DNA of 64,000 bases from RH2-MAG17b sp035945515 (GCA_035945515.1 DASZAE010000032.1:62001-126000); one strand, 5' to 3'; positions 1 through 9,582 are shown, numbered from the stretch's first letter. Notes: generated from the letters alone by a model not told the origin. Made by a program: numbers and translations.

Positions 1-2734
1 TTCCGGTGACGCCGCTCGTCGTGCGTTGGTCAGCAATGACACGGCCCATCGAATCATAGCTCCAGGCTTCCGATCCTGCGCCATCCACCATGCCGGTTTG
101 AAGGCCGACGTTATAACACGAAGGCTGCCCAAGACACGCGCTTTGATCGTAAGAATAGCTGATTGAAGGCGTGACGCCATCCGAATAGCTCTTGCCCGTA
201 ATGCGGTTGAGAGCGTCATACGAATACGTCGTTGTGATGCCCCGCCCGTCGGTGCGCGTGCAGACGTTCGAGAGAGCGCCCGAACAACCGGAATAGCCAT
301 AAGTGGTCGTGCCCGACTCCGGCGTCACAGCCTTAATCAACCGCGCCAGGGAATCGTATTGGTAAGTGCGCGATTGACCGCTTTGGGACACGGTGAGCAG
401 ATCGTTCAGGCCGTCATAGGTGTAACTGGTCCCGTAGTTCAGTCCGGAGGGGTCTTCATGCACCTGGGTGAGGCGGCCGAGAGCATCTGAGCAGAGTTCC
501 CTTGCCCTCGTCGCTTCATCGGTTGTGGTTGAGCAGTTGCCTGAGTAACTCGTGTTGATCGTGTTGCCGTCGGCATGGCTGACCGATGTCACCCGGCCGA
601 GCGCGTCATAGCTATAGGTATCGCCGCCGGTTGAGCTGCCAACGTAAGGGTTGCTTACTGAGTGGACGCGGCCATCGGAATCGTAGGCAGTGCTCACATT
701 CGAGACCGTGCCGATATCGCTGCCCGAGAGCGTCTGCTCGATGGGTCGCCCTAGCCCGTCAAGGGTAACGGTGGTCGAACTGCTAAGAGAACCGCTGACG
801 GCGGTCGTTGTGACGACGCTCCACGAACTGCCGTTGCTTTCGTCGTTGTATGTCGTGGTCGTCTGGCCCTGGCCTGGCGGATTGGTAGTTTGAGTGAGAC
901 GGTAAAGATTATCGTAGCTGAAGGTTGTGGTCTGGCTGTTGGGATTGGTTACGGAGGTAACCAATCCCGTGTTGCAGTCCCAGGTCATATTGCTGGTAAG
1001 CGAAAGCGGTTGGACGACAATGCTGGTGGGGAATGACCCATTGCACGACCCGCTTCCGTAATCGAACGTGGTGGCGTGCAGGCCATAATCTGTTGAGGTA
1101 GCCATTGTGCCGTTGGCGTTGTACGTGAAACCGCGCGCCAAACCACCAGACGATTCGCTGGTGAGATTGCCGTTGCCGTCGTAGCCGTAAGAGGTCTGGG
1201 AGACGGTACCTTGTTGTCCTTGGCCGTTTGTCCCCGTAATTGTAACCAGCGAAGGCCGGTCTAAAATGTTGTGGTTTGAAAGTGAAGCATACTGAGTGGT
1301 CGTCTCTCGCGCCAGTGTAATTCCGTAGTCGTATTCCTTCACATCGGTGGGCAGGCCGTAGCTGTTATAAGTGGCGATATTTTCCGATTCCAGACCTCCA
1401 GGCCAAGAGGTAACTGTTGCAACGCTGGTCATCGGGAAAGTTATTGTCGCACCGTTGCAGGGGGATGTAGTACCGTTATAGCAGGTGTAAATCGTTTTAA
1501 GCAGTGTGCTTGATCCTTGGTTAATCTGCTCCTCAGTTTGATAAATGCCATCAAATGTATATACAGTATGGTTGCCTTGCGGATCGACGACGGTAGTCGT
1601 CGCAGTAGGCCAGGCGCCTGAGCGCGTATAAGTCCAAGGCCCGTCCGGCGTCGTGCGCGTCAGACCCGCGGCGCTGCCATCAGAACAGTTGATCCCATTG
1701 TTGCTGCCGGAATAACTATAGCTAATCTTGCCGCCGGTCGGCAGCGTGACCGATGCAATGCGTCCGGTGACATTGTTTGGATGTCCGGGCGTCGGCTCGT
1801 AGGTGAACGTGTACTGCGTGCCGTCAGGAAGCTGGATTGCGCTTACCAGATCTTGGGTATAAGGCCCATATTCAGAAACATTGCTACAACCAAAGTTGGT
1901 TTGAACTGTCATCGCCGTATACGTCACGGTAACGGTAACCTGCTGATCCGAAGTATTGTCGTACGAGTACGTCATCGGGCTCGTGGGGGTTCCGTTACCG
2001 GCGATTGTGAGTGCAGTGAGCGCAAGCGTATCGGTAATCGTCTGCGATGTGCCGTTAGATGGATTCGTCGTCAGCGTGTTTCCGTTGGGATCGGTGACGC
2101 TTCCGTATCCGGAAGGGGATAACAGGTCAGCGTTTATTTGGAGACCGGAACGCGAATAGATAATGGGTGTCAACCAGTCGCTTATAGTGATGCCATACCC
2201 TGAATCATCGTCGGCAACATCAGAGGAACTAGAAGTGTACGAATCATATCCGCACGTATCATTTGACGACGAGTAAGTGCTCGTAGCGGCATGGAGGAAT
2301 GGGTGGGAGGCCCCTGTTGTGTCAACATATTCCCAGTCAACGTAATCGAACCAGTACACGTATTCATTCCAGACCGACGAATAACAGGAATGCTGCACCA
2401 CATCATAGAGGATATAGCCGGGTCCAGGCTTAGTGCCTTCGCGCCAGCCCCAGTTGCTGTCTCTCGTCCATACATTTGAGCTTCCTGACCAAACTGGCGT
2501 CCACACGGAGCTGTTATATGTCAACGAATAATGGACCGGTAGTCCACGACCGGCTTTGCTCAGGATGGGAATCTCGAAGTACACATTGAGATTGGCGTTG
2601 TTCACCATATCAAACCGGCCGGAGCTGAAACTAGAAAACGGCGGAACACCGGTGGCCACCTGGCCGAGCGCCGTCGCGACGGCAATGACCGCCATGCACA
2701 CACAGCTACCGATCCCTTGCGTGATGTGTTTCAT
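1..2734 (-). CDS. Secreted YD/RHS-repeat protein, 3' end outside window
   Basis: The minus frame is open from the ATG at 2734 to the window edge (more than 900 residues), so the C-terminus is missing. It starts with a signal-peptide-like stretch (MKHITQGIG then an Ala/Val-rich core), followed by a Tyr/Ser/Thr-rich N-terminal region. From about residue 500 there are many YD-type repeats, for example YGYDGNGNL, FSYDNLYRLT, YSYDALGRV and WSYDSMGRV. YD repeats form large beta-shell sheaths in RHS and wall-associated proteins, which often carry a variable C-terminal toxin or adhesin; that end is not visible here. Start and upstream stop overlap as ATGA with the 284-aa secreted protein, so the two are probably translated together. 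Export to the surface is inferred from the signal sequence. Confidence 0.85.
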   Translation of the reverse strand, partial: MKHITQGIGSCVCMAVIAVATALGQVATGVPPFSSFSSGRFDMVNNANLNVYFEIPILSKAGRGLPVHYSLTYNSSVWTPVWSGSSNVWTRDSNWGWREGTKPGPGYILYDVVQHSCYSSVWNEYVYWFDYVDWEYVDTTGASHPFLHAATSTYSSSNDTCGYDSYTSSSSDVADDDSGYGITISDWLTPIIYSRSGLQINADLLSPSGYGSVTDPNGNTLTTNPSNGTSQTITDTLALTALTIAGNGTPTSPMTYSYDNTSDQQVTVTVTYTAMTVQTNFGCSNVSEYGPYTQDLVSAIQLPDGTQYTFTYEPTPGHPNNVTGRIASVTLPTGGKISYSYSGSNNGINCSDGSAAGLTRTTPDGPWTYTRSGAWPTATTTVVDPQGNHTVYTFDGIYQTEEQINQGSSTLLKTIYTCYNGTTSPCNGATITFPMTSVATVTSWPGGLESENIATYNSYGLPTDVKEYDYGITLARETTTQYASLSNHNILDRPSLVTITGTNGQGQQGTVSQTSYGYDGNGNLTSESSGGLARGFTYNANGTMATSTDYGLHATTFDYGSGSCNGSFPTSIVVQPLSLTSNMTWDCNTGLVTSVTNPNSQTTTFSYDNLYRLTQTTNPPGQGQTTTTYNDESNGSSWSVVTTTAVSGSLSSSTTVTLDGLGRPIEQTLSGSDIGTVSNVSTAYDSDGRVHSVSNPYVGSSTGGDTYSYDALGRVTSVSHADGNTINTSYSGNCSTTTDEATRARELCSDALGRLTQVHEDPSGLNYGTSYTYDGLNDLLTVSQSGQSRTYQYDSLARLIKAVTPESGTTTYGYSGCSGALSNVCTRTDGRGITTTYSYDALNRITGKSYSDGVTPSISYSYDQSACLGQPSCYNVGLQTGMVDGAGSEAWSYDSMGRVIADQRTTSGVTG

Positions 2735-3585
2735 TGTTGTCCCCCTGTGGCGGCGGGTATGGCGGGCAGTGCAAACTCGCCCGCCGATAGACCGCTATTT
2801 ACGGCTGCGCCGCTTACTTCAAGATCGAGCAGCAGACTGTGCTGAATGAATTTCTGAATATGGAACGGCACGAGCACCCCACTCACCGGGCGGTAATCGG
2901 AGAACTCAACATCCAACGGGATATCCTGGTAAAAGTTCTTGTCGGGATGCGTGTTGAACTCGATTTCGACGGGTAAGAGGCTGGAAGAGTCAAGGTAGAA
3001 ATGAACCGTGCTAAGCTTCTGGATTTCAGCCGTAACCGTCGCGCTTTGATTGGGCATCACGCGCGAGAGCACTAACTCTTCCACCGCTTCGCCGTTGATG
3101 GTGGTTGGCCCGGCAAAGGCGACAGAGAGGGTGGGATCGGCAGCGGCATTTTCCAGGGTGAGGAGCGGATAGAACCAACTGGCATCCGCCCAGCAGTTGT
3201 GCCCGGCCATGGGGTGAGCCGCGCCGTCTGTGCCCGACCACGCGCCCATAAAACCGTTGCGAATTTCCTGGCGCTGGCCGTTATCCAGGTTGAGCGTCAC
3301 GCGGCTTTGCTCGGCGCCCAAGGCCTGGAGCGTGGCCGTGCCTGTTTCCTGGTCCGATCCGGCCGTATAGGTAGCACTGGCAGTGAGGCTCACATCGGTT
3401 ATGGCTGTGGGGGTGCTTTTGAGCCGTGATAAGACCTGACTCAAAAGCACGACCGCTTGCGGGTCGCGCACCGGCGCAGGCATCGTTGAGGGCGATTGCC
3501 CTGCTTGCCCGAATGCCGGCGCCGCTGCGAATAGGATTACAAGGAAGACACCAAGGCGAAGTGACGATCTTTCGCAAACGCGCAT
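2731..3585 (-). CDS. Secreted hypothetical protein paired with the YD-repeat protein
   Basis: 284 aa. Residues 1-27 form a typical signal peptide (Arg-rich start, hydrophobic LGVFLVILFAAAPA core, AFGQ cleavage region). The mature part is predicted mostly beta, with no membrane segment and no enzymatic motif that I recognise. It reads like an outer-membrane or periplasmic protein of the type often found next to large YD-repeat genes in soil bacteria. Its stop overlaps the start of the YD-repeat gene (ATGA). A dedicated role in export or anchoring of the partner is inference from this coupling. Function unknown. Confidence 0.7.
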   Translation of the reverse strand: MRVCERSSLRLGVFLVILFAAAPAFGQAGQSPSTMPAPVRDPQAVVLLSQVLSRLKSTPTAITDVSLTASATYTAGSDQETGTATLQALGAEQSRVTLNLDNGQRQEIRNGFMGAWSGTDGAAHPMAGHNCWADASWFYPLLTLENAAADPTLSVAFAGPTTINGEAVEELVLSRVMPNQSATVTAEIQKLSTVHFYLDSSSLLPVEIEFNTHPDKNFYQDIPLDVEFSDYRPVSGVLVPFHIQKFIQHSLLLDLEVSGAAVNSGLSAGEFALPAIPAATGGQQ

Positions 3586-3831
3586 AGTTCACCTCTGCGT
3601 TAAAACTGCGGCTGCTGTAAAGGGCCTATTATTTCAGGGTGTTAAGGGAGGGAACGAACTGCGTGTGACTATCTTCTGTCGCCCCCCTCGCTTCAATCCG
3701 CGTTGGTGATGTCAGCCGGCGCACCGTCCGGCACGAACATGGAATTTCGGATAACCAACCGGATAATAGCCAGTCTTTTTTACAGCTTGAGCTTAGAGAG
3801 GTCAAGAAGAATCGCTTTGCAAAAACGCTGA

Positions 3832-4197
3832 TTATTCTAATCCGTCGCGGCGGGCGCGGTACCGGGATGGAGTGATGTTGAACCTTCTGCTGAAGTCGCG
3901 GTTGAAATTTGAGACATGCCGGTATCCGATAGAGAGAGCAATCTCCTTGATGCTCAACTCGTCATCGAGCAACCGTTGAGCGGCTGCTCTGAGGCGCGCC
4001 TCGCGCAGGAAGTTTTGAAAGGTGACCCCGGTTTCTTTCCGGAAGAGATATCGGAAGTGCGATCCGCTTACGCCAAGTGACTTCGTAAGATCACGAACAG
4101 TTAGTTTTTCGTTGAAACGAGTCGCGATGATTCCTAAAGCGAATTTAATCCGGGGGTCCACACCAGCCTCGCAAGAAAGGGTCCAGAAGTCAGACAT
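3832..4197 (-). CDS. AraC-family HTH transcriptional regulator (DNA-binding domain only)
   Basis: 121 aa, essentially only the two-helix-turn-helix AraC/XylS domain. The first HTH spans about residues 32-58 (LTVRDLTKSLGVSGSHFRYLF). The second spans about 80-108, with the family signature ending in FNRDFSRRFNITPSRYR. No N-terminal sensor domain is present, so it may respond through a partner or act constitutively. It lies 246 bases upstream of and in the same direction as the YD-repeat operon, so regulation of that operon is possible but unproven. The intervening bases 3586-3831 hold no gene and probably contain the operon promoter. Confidence 0.85.
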   Translation of the reverse strand: MSDFWTLSCEAGVDPRIKFALGIIATRFNEKLTVRDLTKSLGVSGSHFRYLFRKETGVTFQNFLREARLRAAAQRLLDDELSIKEIALSIGYRHVSNFNRDFSRRFNITPSRYRARRDGLE

Positions 4198-5160
4198 AGT
4201 TTTTTTTCGTCAGATTTCTTGGGCTTCAGGAGGGTCAGCTTTGCACAGTTGGCGGCCTGCGGTGAACACTCAGAAGCCCGCCTAAACAAAACCTGAAGTT
4301 GACAATTCGGATGACCGGCAACGCTTCTCTTTGCCGGCTTGGCCCCTTATGCCGCCGCGTTGATGGCGCTGGGCTGGATGCCTGGCTAAAGTCAACGCAA
4401 CTGAGTGCAACAAATGAACTGATCGAGAGAAAGGACACTCCATGGTTCCATCTGAGGTACTACCCTGCATCGACATCAGGGAACTGACGAAGGTTTGGTT
4501 CTAGTCCCAGCAGCCGACGGAGACACGTGTGGCGGATGCTCTCATACGCCTCACGAGCTCCTGATCTCCAAATTGAGAGAGTGCAATTAGGACACCCGAG
4601 GAAGAGATATCTGACATCGAGTTAGAGCTGGCGGAGTTGGCGATTGTTCTGGAGAGCGTTGACTTCCGTAGAGCGGAAGACCAGGGCACATCGAGCGATC
4701 TCGTTTTGGCCCCGCTTGTGGGCGGCGACGGAGTTCCTCACGGCCGTCGGACACGACTGGGAAAATGAGTTGAGCTTCGACTGCCACGAGTCGTATGTGG
4801 TGCGACGGCGGGTTCCGAAGGGCCTGGTTAGCTACTTGGTCCGGCTTCTGCGAGGTGGTCGGGCTGTGACTGATATTCCCACTGAGGCGCGATACGTTGA
4901 GTTCCGGCAGAAATGTGCCGAGCTCGCCAAGAAGTTTACGGGTGCGTTGAAGCGGCACGTTGAGTGCGGCGGCACGAAACCGCGCGTAGGAGGCCCTGGG
5001 GAGTCGAGCTGCTCCGATAGTTTGTGTAAAGAGTCCGCGCCAATCAAGGCGCGCACTAGATCGATTGGCGCGATAGCGGGCCGGCGCATGTAATAAAGGC
5101 TCTTTTGTGAACTCTCAAAACTACAGGCAGCTTGACCGCCTGATCTCATACGAAAGAAGG
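4198..5160. other. Stretch with weak coding signal only, possible decayed gene
   Basis: No recognisable gene. The best candidate is a plus-strand frame at 4644-5093 (149 aa) with a plausible protein-like segment around residues 38-100 (RRRVPKGLVSYLVRLLRGG). It lacks a ribosome-binding site, and the upstream sequence 4500-4640 gives protein-like pieces in another frame broken by stops. A relic gene is the simplest reading; the overlapping minus-strand frame 4832-5149 is a weaker alternative. Nothing else is visible between 4198 and 4640. Confidence 0.3.
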
Positions 5161-5168
5161 TGCACTAT

Positions 5169-5627
5169 ATGCACGAGGTGGTACTTATCTGCGACGGGTC
5201 TGCTATCGGGAATCCTGGCCCTTCAGGCTGGGCTTGTATCTTGAAGCTCAAATCTGGCGCGCAGGAGCGAGTGGTCACTGGCAGTCATCCGGCGTCCACC
5301 AACAACCGTGCTGAATTGATGGCGGCTATCGACGGTTTGAGGGCTTTGAAACAGCCATGCCACATTGAACTGGTCAGCGATTCGCAATACCTTAAGAAAG
5401 GGATTACGGAATGGCTTCCGAAATGGCAGGCAAATGGTTTTGTCAGCGCCTCCGGCAAGCCGGTCCTGAACCAGGACTTATGGCATCAGCTCAAGCAACT
5501 GGTCGAGCAGCACGAAATTCAATGGAGCTGGACGCAAGGACACGGAGACGACAGTGATCAGAACCGTGCTGATCAGTTGGCCCTACAAGCGGCGCGGCAG
5601 CAAGCGGCGGTAATGACGCACGGATAG
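5169..5627 (+). CDS. rnhA: Ribonuclease HI
   Basis: 152 aa, the full length of RNase HI, which cleaves the RNA strand of RNA:DNA hybrids during primer removal and R-loop resolution. The catalytic set is complete: D9 (CDGSAIGNPG), E49 (NNRAEL), D71 (VSDSQY) and D135 (NRADQLA), with the mobile His at 125 (TQGHGDD). I chose the ATG at 5169 because AGAAGG at 5155-5160 sits 8 bases upstream; the in-frame GTG at 5160 overlaps that site. It is separated from the main replication block, but fits an element that carries its own primases and polymerase. Confidence 0.93.
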   Translation: MHEVVLICDGSAIGNPGPSGWACILKLKSGAQERVVTGSHPASTNNRAELMAAIDGLRALKQPCHIELVSDSQYLKKGITEWLPKWQANGFVSASGKPVLNQDLWHQLKQLVEQHEIQWSWTQGHGDDSDQNRADQLALQAARQQAAVMTHG

Positions 5628-5782
5628 CGCGAGGGTGTACTTATAATGATACGCTCCCGCATCCGTGCCTCCCCTTAGGGGTTTGATGACGCAAAGGGTC
5701 GAAAACACGATGTCAGTGTTTGTGAGCAGGCAGCCGTTCGCACGTCGGCTTCGGTATACTTTCGTTTGAAGGAATACTCAAA

Positions 5783-6244
5783 ATGGAAATTCCGCCACCA
5801 ACGAGCGCTGCTGAATCTGAGTCGGTCCATATGACCCGCCGTTTTGCTGGCCCACCGGAACGTGTTTTCGAAGCCTGGGTCAATCCTGCGCTTCTGCGGT
5901 GCTGGTTGGCTCCAATTGCGGAGGCAGATGGGCGCGCTGGTGGCCGCTTACGACTTGAAGTGTCGAAACCTGGGGGCGCGCATGTAGTCAGCGGCGAATA
6001 TCTGGAATTCCTCCCCAGCCAGGGCCTCGTGATGACTTGGGTGTACGAGGGCCCAATGGCGCCAGAGGGGAAAATGGAAGCACTGCTGAGAGTGGATTTT
6101 CACAAGCAAGGGCTTTACACCGAAATCAACCTGCACCACGAGCGCCTGGCCAATCCTCGCTATCTCGAGACTATTAGGCAAGGCGCATGGAGTCATGCTT
6201 TGGACGCGCTGGACGCGCTCCTGGATAAAAGTCCTACAAAGTGA
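5783..6244 (+). CDS. AHSA1/SRPBCC-domain protein
   Basis: 153 aa, one START-like SRPBCC fold of the Aha1-C-terminal (AHSA1) type. The signature is the early RRFAGPPERVFEAWVNPALLRCW segment (about residues 19-40), then GRLRLE and SGEYLEFLP, and a C-terminal helix (WSHALDALDALL). Such proteins bind small hydrophobic ligands or act as environmental sensors, often next to ArsR regulators, but none is adjacent here. ATG follows AAGGAATACTCAAA. It looks like host cargo rather than element backbone. The 225 bases downstream, up to the insertion sequence, hold no clear gene. Confidence 0.85.
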   Translation: MEIPPPTSAAESESVHMTRRFAGPPERVFEAWVNPALLRCWLAPIAEADGRAGGRLRLEVSKPGGAHVVSGEYLEFLPSQGLVMTWVYEGPMAPEGKMEALLRVDFHKQGLYTEINLHHERLANPRYLETIRQGAWSHALDALDALLDKSPTK

Positions 6245-6469
6245 AGTGATGCCCTGGCTGAAGCAGACTTCACTTGTCACCTGCCGATTCCACAGAAGGC
6301 GCTGGCTTAGTGCTCGCAACGCGGTTGGTCGCGGCCGATGCGATGGTTTTTCCGGTGGCCAAGGTGGCACGTTGGCCAACCCTAAACGAGCAGCATTGTG
6401 GCTTCCTTGTCTACGGCTTCCTCAGAAATCGCTACTTTGCGGTCCATCGCGCGTAACCTTAATAATTAA

Positions 6470-7189
6470 GGCTCTCGACTAGCAGAGAGGGTGATTTTTA
6501 GCGATTATAGCAAGTTGACGGAAGAGGTCATCGGTCTTTTTTGCCCAACGCCATTCGCATTCTTTTAGGTGAAGGTCGAAGTTCTTTTTAACGCCGTTAA
6601 ACTTGGAAAGCCGCCGTTTCACAAACGACCAGAAGCTTTCGATGCCATTGATGTGAACACCATGCGCAGCGAAGCTTTGGGATTTGTTGATGCGAAGATG
6701 CTTGTCGAAGCCGACGTCAACCAACCCGTCGTAACCGCGCCAGCCATCGGTATGCACCACGCTCTCGGACGAGACCTGTCCGCGAATGGCTTTTTGCAGG
6801 GTTTTGGCTGAGCAATCCGGCACGATCTCGGTGTAGACTCGTCCCTCGCGCTCGAAGATGCCGAACACCGGCTGCTTTAAGGTTCCGCGCCCGCGCTTGC
6901 GGGGGCCAGGGCGGCCACGGATGCGGCTGGGGCCGAAGAAACTTTCGTCCACCTCGACCACGCCGTAGAGCACCTCGCGTTCGGTGGTTCGATGGGCATG
7001 AATGGCTTTTCGGAACCCCTGGTAATAACGGTTGATCGTGTTGCGATTGATCCCCAAAATCTCGGCGGCTTGCGTCGCGGTGACATCTATGCAGAAGAGC
7101 CTCATTATTTTTTTGACCTTGTAGGCGCTCAGAGGCCTGTTATTCTTCATCTTCTCACACTAGCAGGTACTCTCTGCTAGTCGAGAGCC
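6470..7189. mobile_element. Complete IS1595-type insertion sequence (720 bp)
   Basis: The ends are perfect 20-bp inverted repeats: GGCTCTCGACTAGCAGAGAG at 6470-6489 and its exact reverse complement at 7170-7189. One DDE transposase fills the interior. The flanks are very AT-rich (taataattaa on the left, taattaatta on the right), as expected for a short target-site duplication, but I cannot define an exact duplicate. The small size and transposase type match the ISPna2/ISXO2-like branch of IS1595. All parts look intact. Confidence 0.9.
6479..7150 (-). CDS. tnp: IS1595-family DDE transposase
   Basis: 223 aa. An N-terminal HTH (about 25-50, TQAAEILGINRNTINRYYQ) precedes the ISXO2-like DDE domain. 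The catalytic positions can be read as D69 (VEVDESFFG), a second Asp in VHTDGWRGY near 135, and Glu or Asn near 170 in the HINGIESFWSFVKRRL motif. The Arg/Pro/Gly-rich loop RGRPGPRKRGRG is typical of the family. It catalyses cut-and-paste movement of the surrounding 720-bp element. The start sits just inside the right inverted repeat and the end just inside the left one. Confidence 0.93.
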   Translation of the reverse strand: MKNNRPLSAYKVKKIMRLFCIDVTATQAAEILGINRNTINRYYQGFRKAIHAHRTTEREVLYGVVEVDESFFGPSRIRGRPGPRKRGRGTLKQPVFGIFEREGRVYTEIVPDCSAKTLQKAIRGQVSSESVVHTDGWRGYDGLVDVGFDKHLRINKSQSFAAHGVHINGIESFWSFVKRRLSKFNGVKKNFDLHLKECEWRWAKKTDDLFRQLAIIAKNHPLC

Positions 7190-7403
7190 TAATTAATTAT
7201 CACATATACGCACAGTGCGGTCATGGGTGACTCTCGTCCCCGGAGCAATCGTACCCTCAATTCCTTTTTCAGGTATGCGCCGGACCGCAACGCGCCGTTT
7301 CGACGGTGCGTCTGGAGGCGGTCGCCCACTATCTATTTGTTGTTCGACTGGTGCGCGGCAGGCAAGCACCTAATTTTATCAACTCTCACACAGGAGGATA
7401 CTT

Positions 7404-7853
7404 ATGTTTGGCAAAGTTACGTTAACCCCAGTCGACGAGGTTTCGAGAGAAGAACCCCTTGAGTTGGCGGTAGCGAAGCTCCTCGCAATAACCGATGGTG
7501 CTGAAATTGCCCGGTGGGTGCAGTTTCGGGCCGGTTTATTGGTTTTCGTCGTGGTACCTGGTGATCCGGAATCCGGAGGGATTTATGTTTTGGACCGGAA
7601 AGCTGGAACATGGTACTTCGTGGACTTCGAGGATGACAAGTACGGTGGCTACTCGGAAGCCGATTTCGATTATCTGATGCGCGAGTGTTGCTTCGCGCGG
7701 TTGGTGGAACAACCGCGTCTACTCGAATCGTGCCGCTGGCAGGTGACCCCAGGCGTTGGTCCGGAACTGCTGGGCGCAGTTCCCCGGCAGCGCCAGGAAC
7801 AACACAGAAAGAACGGAAGATTTAACTTGACAAGTTCCGCAATTCAGGCTTAG
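7404..7853 (+). CDS. Hypothetical protein, SUKH/immunity-like look
   Basis: 149 aa, with a strong ribosome-binding site (CAGGAGG) 8-9 bases before the ATG. The first 110 residues look globular alpha/beta, with a central segment FVVVPGDPESGGIYVLDRKAGTWYF followed by an acidic patch. The last 35 residues are basic and low in order. It resembles small cytoplasmic proteins that read as SMI1/KNR4 or immunity-type folds, but I cannot assign it. It lies 128 bases before the primase gene and begins the element backbone. Function unknown. Confidence 0.6.
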   Translation: MFGKVTLTPVDEVSREEPLELAVAKLLAITDGAEIARWVQFRAGLLVFVVVPGDPESGGIYVLDRKAGTWYFVDFEDDKYGGYSEADFDYLMRECCFARLVEQPRLLESCRWQVTPGVGPELLGAVPRQRQEQHRKNGRFNLTSSAIQA

Positions 7854-7980
7854 AAAGAGAGTGGAGTTCCTGTTCCCTCCATTTCACGCGCTGGCGGATT
7901 CTGACCGGCGCAGTTCCTCTGTTTTGCTTTAACAATTCCCCTAACATCGCATGTGAGCTTTTGCCTCGCGGAGGTGTGCC

Positions 7981-8949
7981 ATGAAGATCGAAGCGAGCGC
8001 CGCAGTGGTGTCGGACTATGCGCAGCTTTTCGTCAACCGGGGCGCCTACACGGTGCAAGCATCGAAGCCCCACCCGGAAAGCGGACGGTACTACTACTAT
8101 CGCCCGACGGACAAGGCAACCGGCAAGGCGCCCGGCCTCACCGCCGACACTTTGCGGCGGCACCTGGAGGGTGAGATCACCATCGCCCTCTACGCCATTA
8201 ACCCGGCGACCCAGTGCTCGAAGTGGGTCGCCATTGACGCCGATTACAAGCCGGCGATGGATGACTTGTTGAAAGTACAAAGCGACCTTGAGCGGCAGAA
8301 AATCTACGCGGCGCTCGAGAAGAGCCGGCGGGGCGGACATCTGTGGATTTTCTTCGCCGATCCGCAGGCTGCGCGTGATGGCCGTATCTTAATCCACGAT
8401 GTCGCATCGCGGTTAAGCGTTCCGGTAAAAGGCAACGGCACAGACGATGGGATCGAAATATTTCCAAAGCAAGACCAGGTTGGAAAAGGCGAGTTCGGAA
8501 ACGCGATTCGCGGGCCGCTTGGCATCCATCGCGGCGCCGGTCAGCGCTTTTGGTTCTACGGGGCGAACTACGACTTGGTGAGCCAGTTGTCGTATCTGAA
8601 ACGCCTGCCGAAGGTAACTGCGAAGCAATTGCGGCAAGTGATCGCGGGAAAGGCAGCGCCAGGAGCAGCGACCAATTCTGAAGTGAAGCGGAGATCCTTC
8701 GTTTCACGATCGCGTGGAGAGCATAAGGAATTTCGAATACTCGATCACCTCTCTGCGAAGCTCCGCACAGTCGGGCGGAACTATGTGACGCAGTGCCCGT
8801 CTTGCGCGGCAGCGGGGCATGATCGGGCAGGCGATAACCTGGCGGTGCGTATTGACGATCCAAGGTTCTACCAATGTTGGGCTGGCTGCACGAAAGACAT
8901 GATCCGGGAAGCCCTAGGCTGCCCAATCCGCTACCGGCAATCGATTTAG
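7981..8949 (+). CDS. TOTE-type archaeo-eukaryotic primase with C-terminal zinc motif
   Basis: 322 aa. It matches the primase domain described for TOTE conflict systems. The metal-binding DxD is D86/D88 (KWVAIDADYK). The nucleotide-binding sGGH-type motif is at 117-121 (RRGGHLW). The third acidic motif follows (GIEIFPKQ, about 157-163), then NAIRGPLGIHR. A C-terminal zinc motif resembles CHC2 (C272, C275, H280, C299, C303). Known TOTE primases are fused to or encoded beside a helicase and a nuclease; this one stands alone. It would make RNA or DNA primers for the element. ATG follows GGAGGTGTGCC. Confidence 0.85.
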   Translation: MKIEASAAVVSDYAQLFVNRGAYTVQASKPHPESGRYYYYRPTDKATGKAPGLTADTLRRHLEGEITIALYAINPATQCSKWVAIDADYKPAMDDLLKVQSDLERQKIYAALEKSRRGGHLWIFFADPQAARDGRILIHDVASRLSVPVKGNGTDDGIEIFPKQDQVGKGEFGNAIRGPLGIHRGAGQRFWFYGANYDLVSQLSYLKRLPKVTAKQLRQVIAGKAAPGAATNSEVKRRSFVSRSRGEHKEFRILDHLSAKLRTVGRNYVTQCPSCAAAGHDRAGDNLAVRIDDPRFYQCWAGCTKDMIREALGCPIRYRQSI

Positions 8950-8958
8950 GAGGATTCG

Positions 8959-9582
8959 ATGGGGAAGAATCGGAATTTCTTTGGGCTGGCGCTGCCAGAG
9001 GTAGCGCGGGAGAAGCTGCGAAGGGCAGGAATCTTTGTGCAAACCGTGGTTACGGTCGAGCACCAGAACATGGCGCAGCGGTATGTGGTGCGCGGCGTCG
9101 AGTCAGGTGGAGCGGTCGAGGACTTCGGCCACTACGTGACCTTCGCGGCAGAGGATGGCAGTCCTTTGCCGTGGCTTTGCCCAGTTGAGTCGCTGGCGGT
9201 CAATGGGCCTCATGCAGTAGTGGTAGCCCCTGTACTGGTACGGGCTGAGATGCTGCGGGCAGGCAACACGCATGAATTGCTCATCACGCGGCATCAGCCT
9301 GATGCGAGGAGAAACGGAAAAAAGCCAGCACTTCTGACCGCAGTTGTATTCCGTGGAGAACATGGGCTTTTCGGCGCTGGCGAGGCAGGCCTCCCGAGAT
9401 TCTTCACCCGAGCTGGCGAGCCGCTCGGTGTGCCGGAAAGGTTTGTGCGCCTTGTCACGAGCCTAACGGCAGCGGCGCGCTGCGCCGGTTGCAGCCACAA
9501 CCACTACCTGATCGATCCGGCCGCGGGTAAAGGAGCGAGCAGTCGCGGCGATGACTCACGAATCGTGGCAGCGAGCCTTTGA
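8959..9582 (+). CDS. Conserved hypothetical protein downstream of primase
   Basis: 207 aa, starting 9 bases after the primase stop with AGGAGG upstream, so the two are co-transcribed. The protein is alpha/beta with no signal peptide or clear membrane span. A Cys-x2-Cys followed by His (CAGCSHNHY, about residues 179-187) hints at a metal site. The final 20 residues look disordered. I do not recognise the family. Its position suggests a role in replication or element maintenance, but that is inference only. Confidence 0.6.
   Translation: MGKNRNFFGLALPEVAREKLRRAGIFVQTVVTVEHQNMAQRYVVRGVESGGAVEDFGHYVTFAAEDGSPLPWLCPVESLAVNGPHAVVVAPVLVRAEMLRAGNTHELLITRHQPDARRNGKKPALLTAVVFRGEHGLFGAGEAGLPRFFTRAGEPLGVPERFVRLVTSLTAAARCAGCSHNHYLIDPAAGKGASSRGDDSRIVAASL

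Noticed and set aside
5948..6379. Minus-strand 143-aa frame opposite the SRPBCC gene
   Set aside because: Shadow frame of the recognisable AHSA1 gene; no start site.
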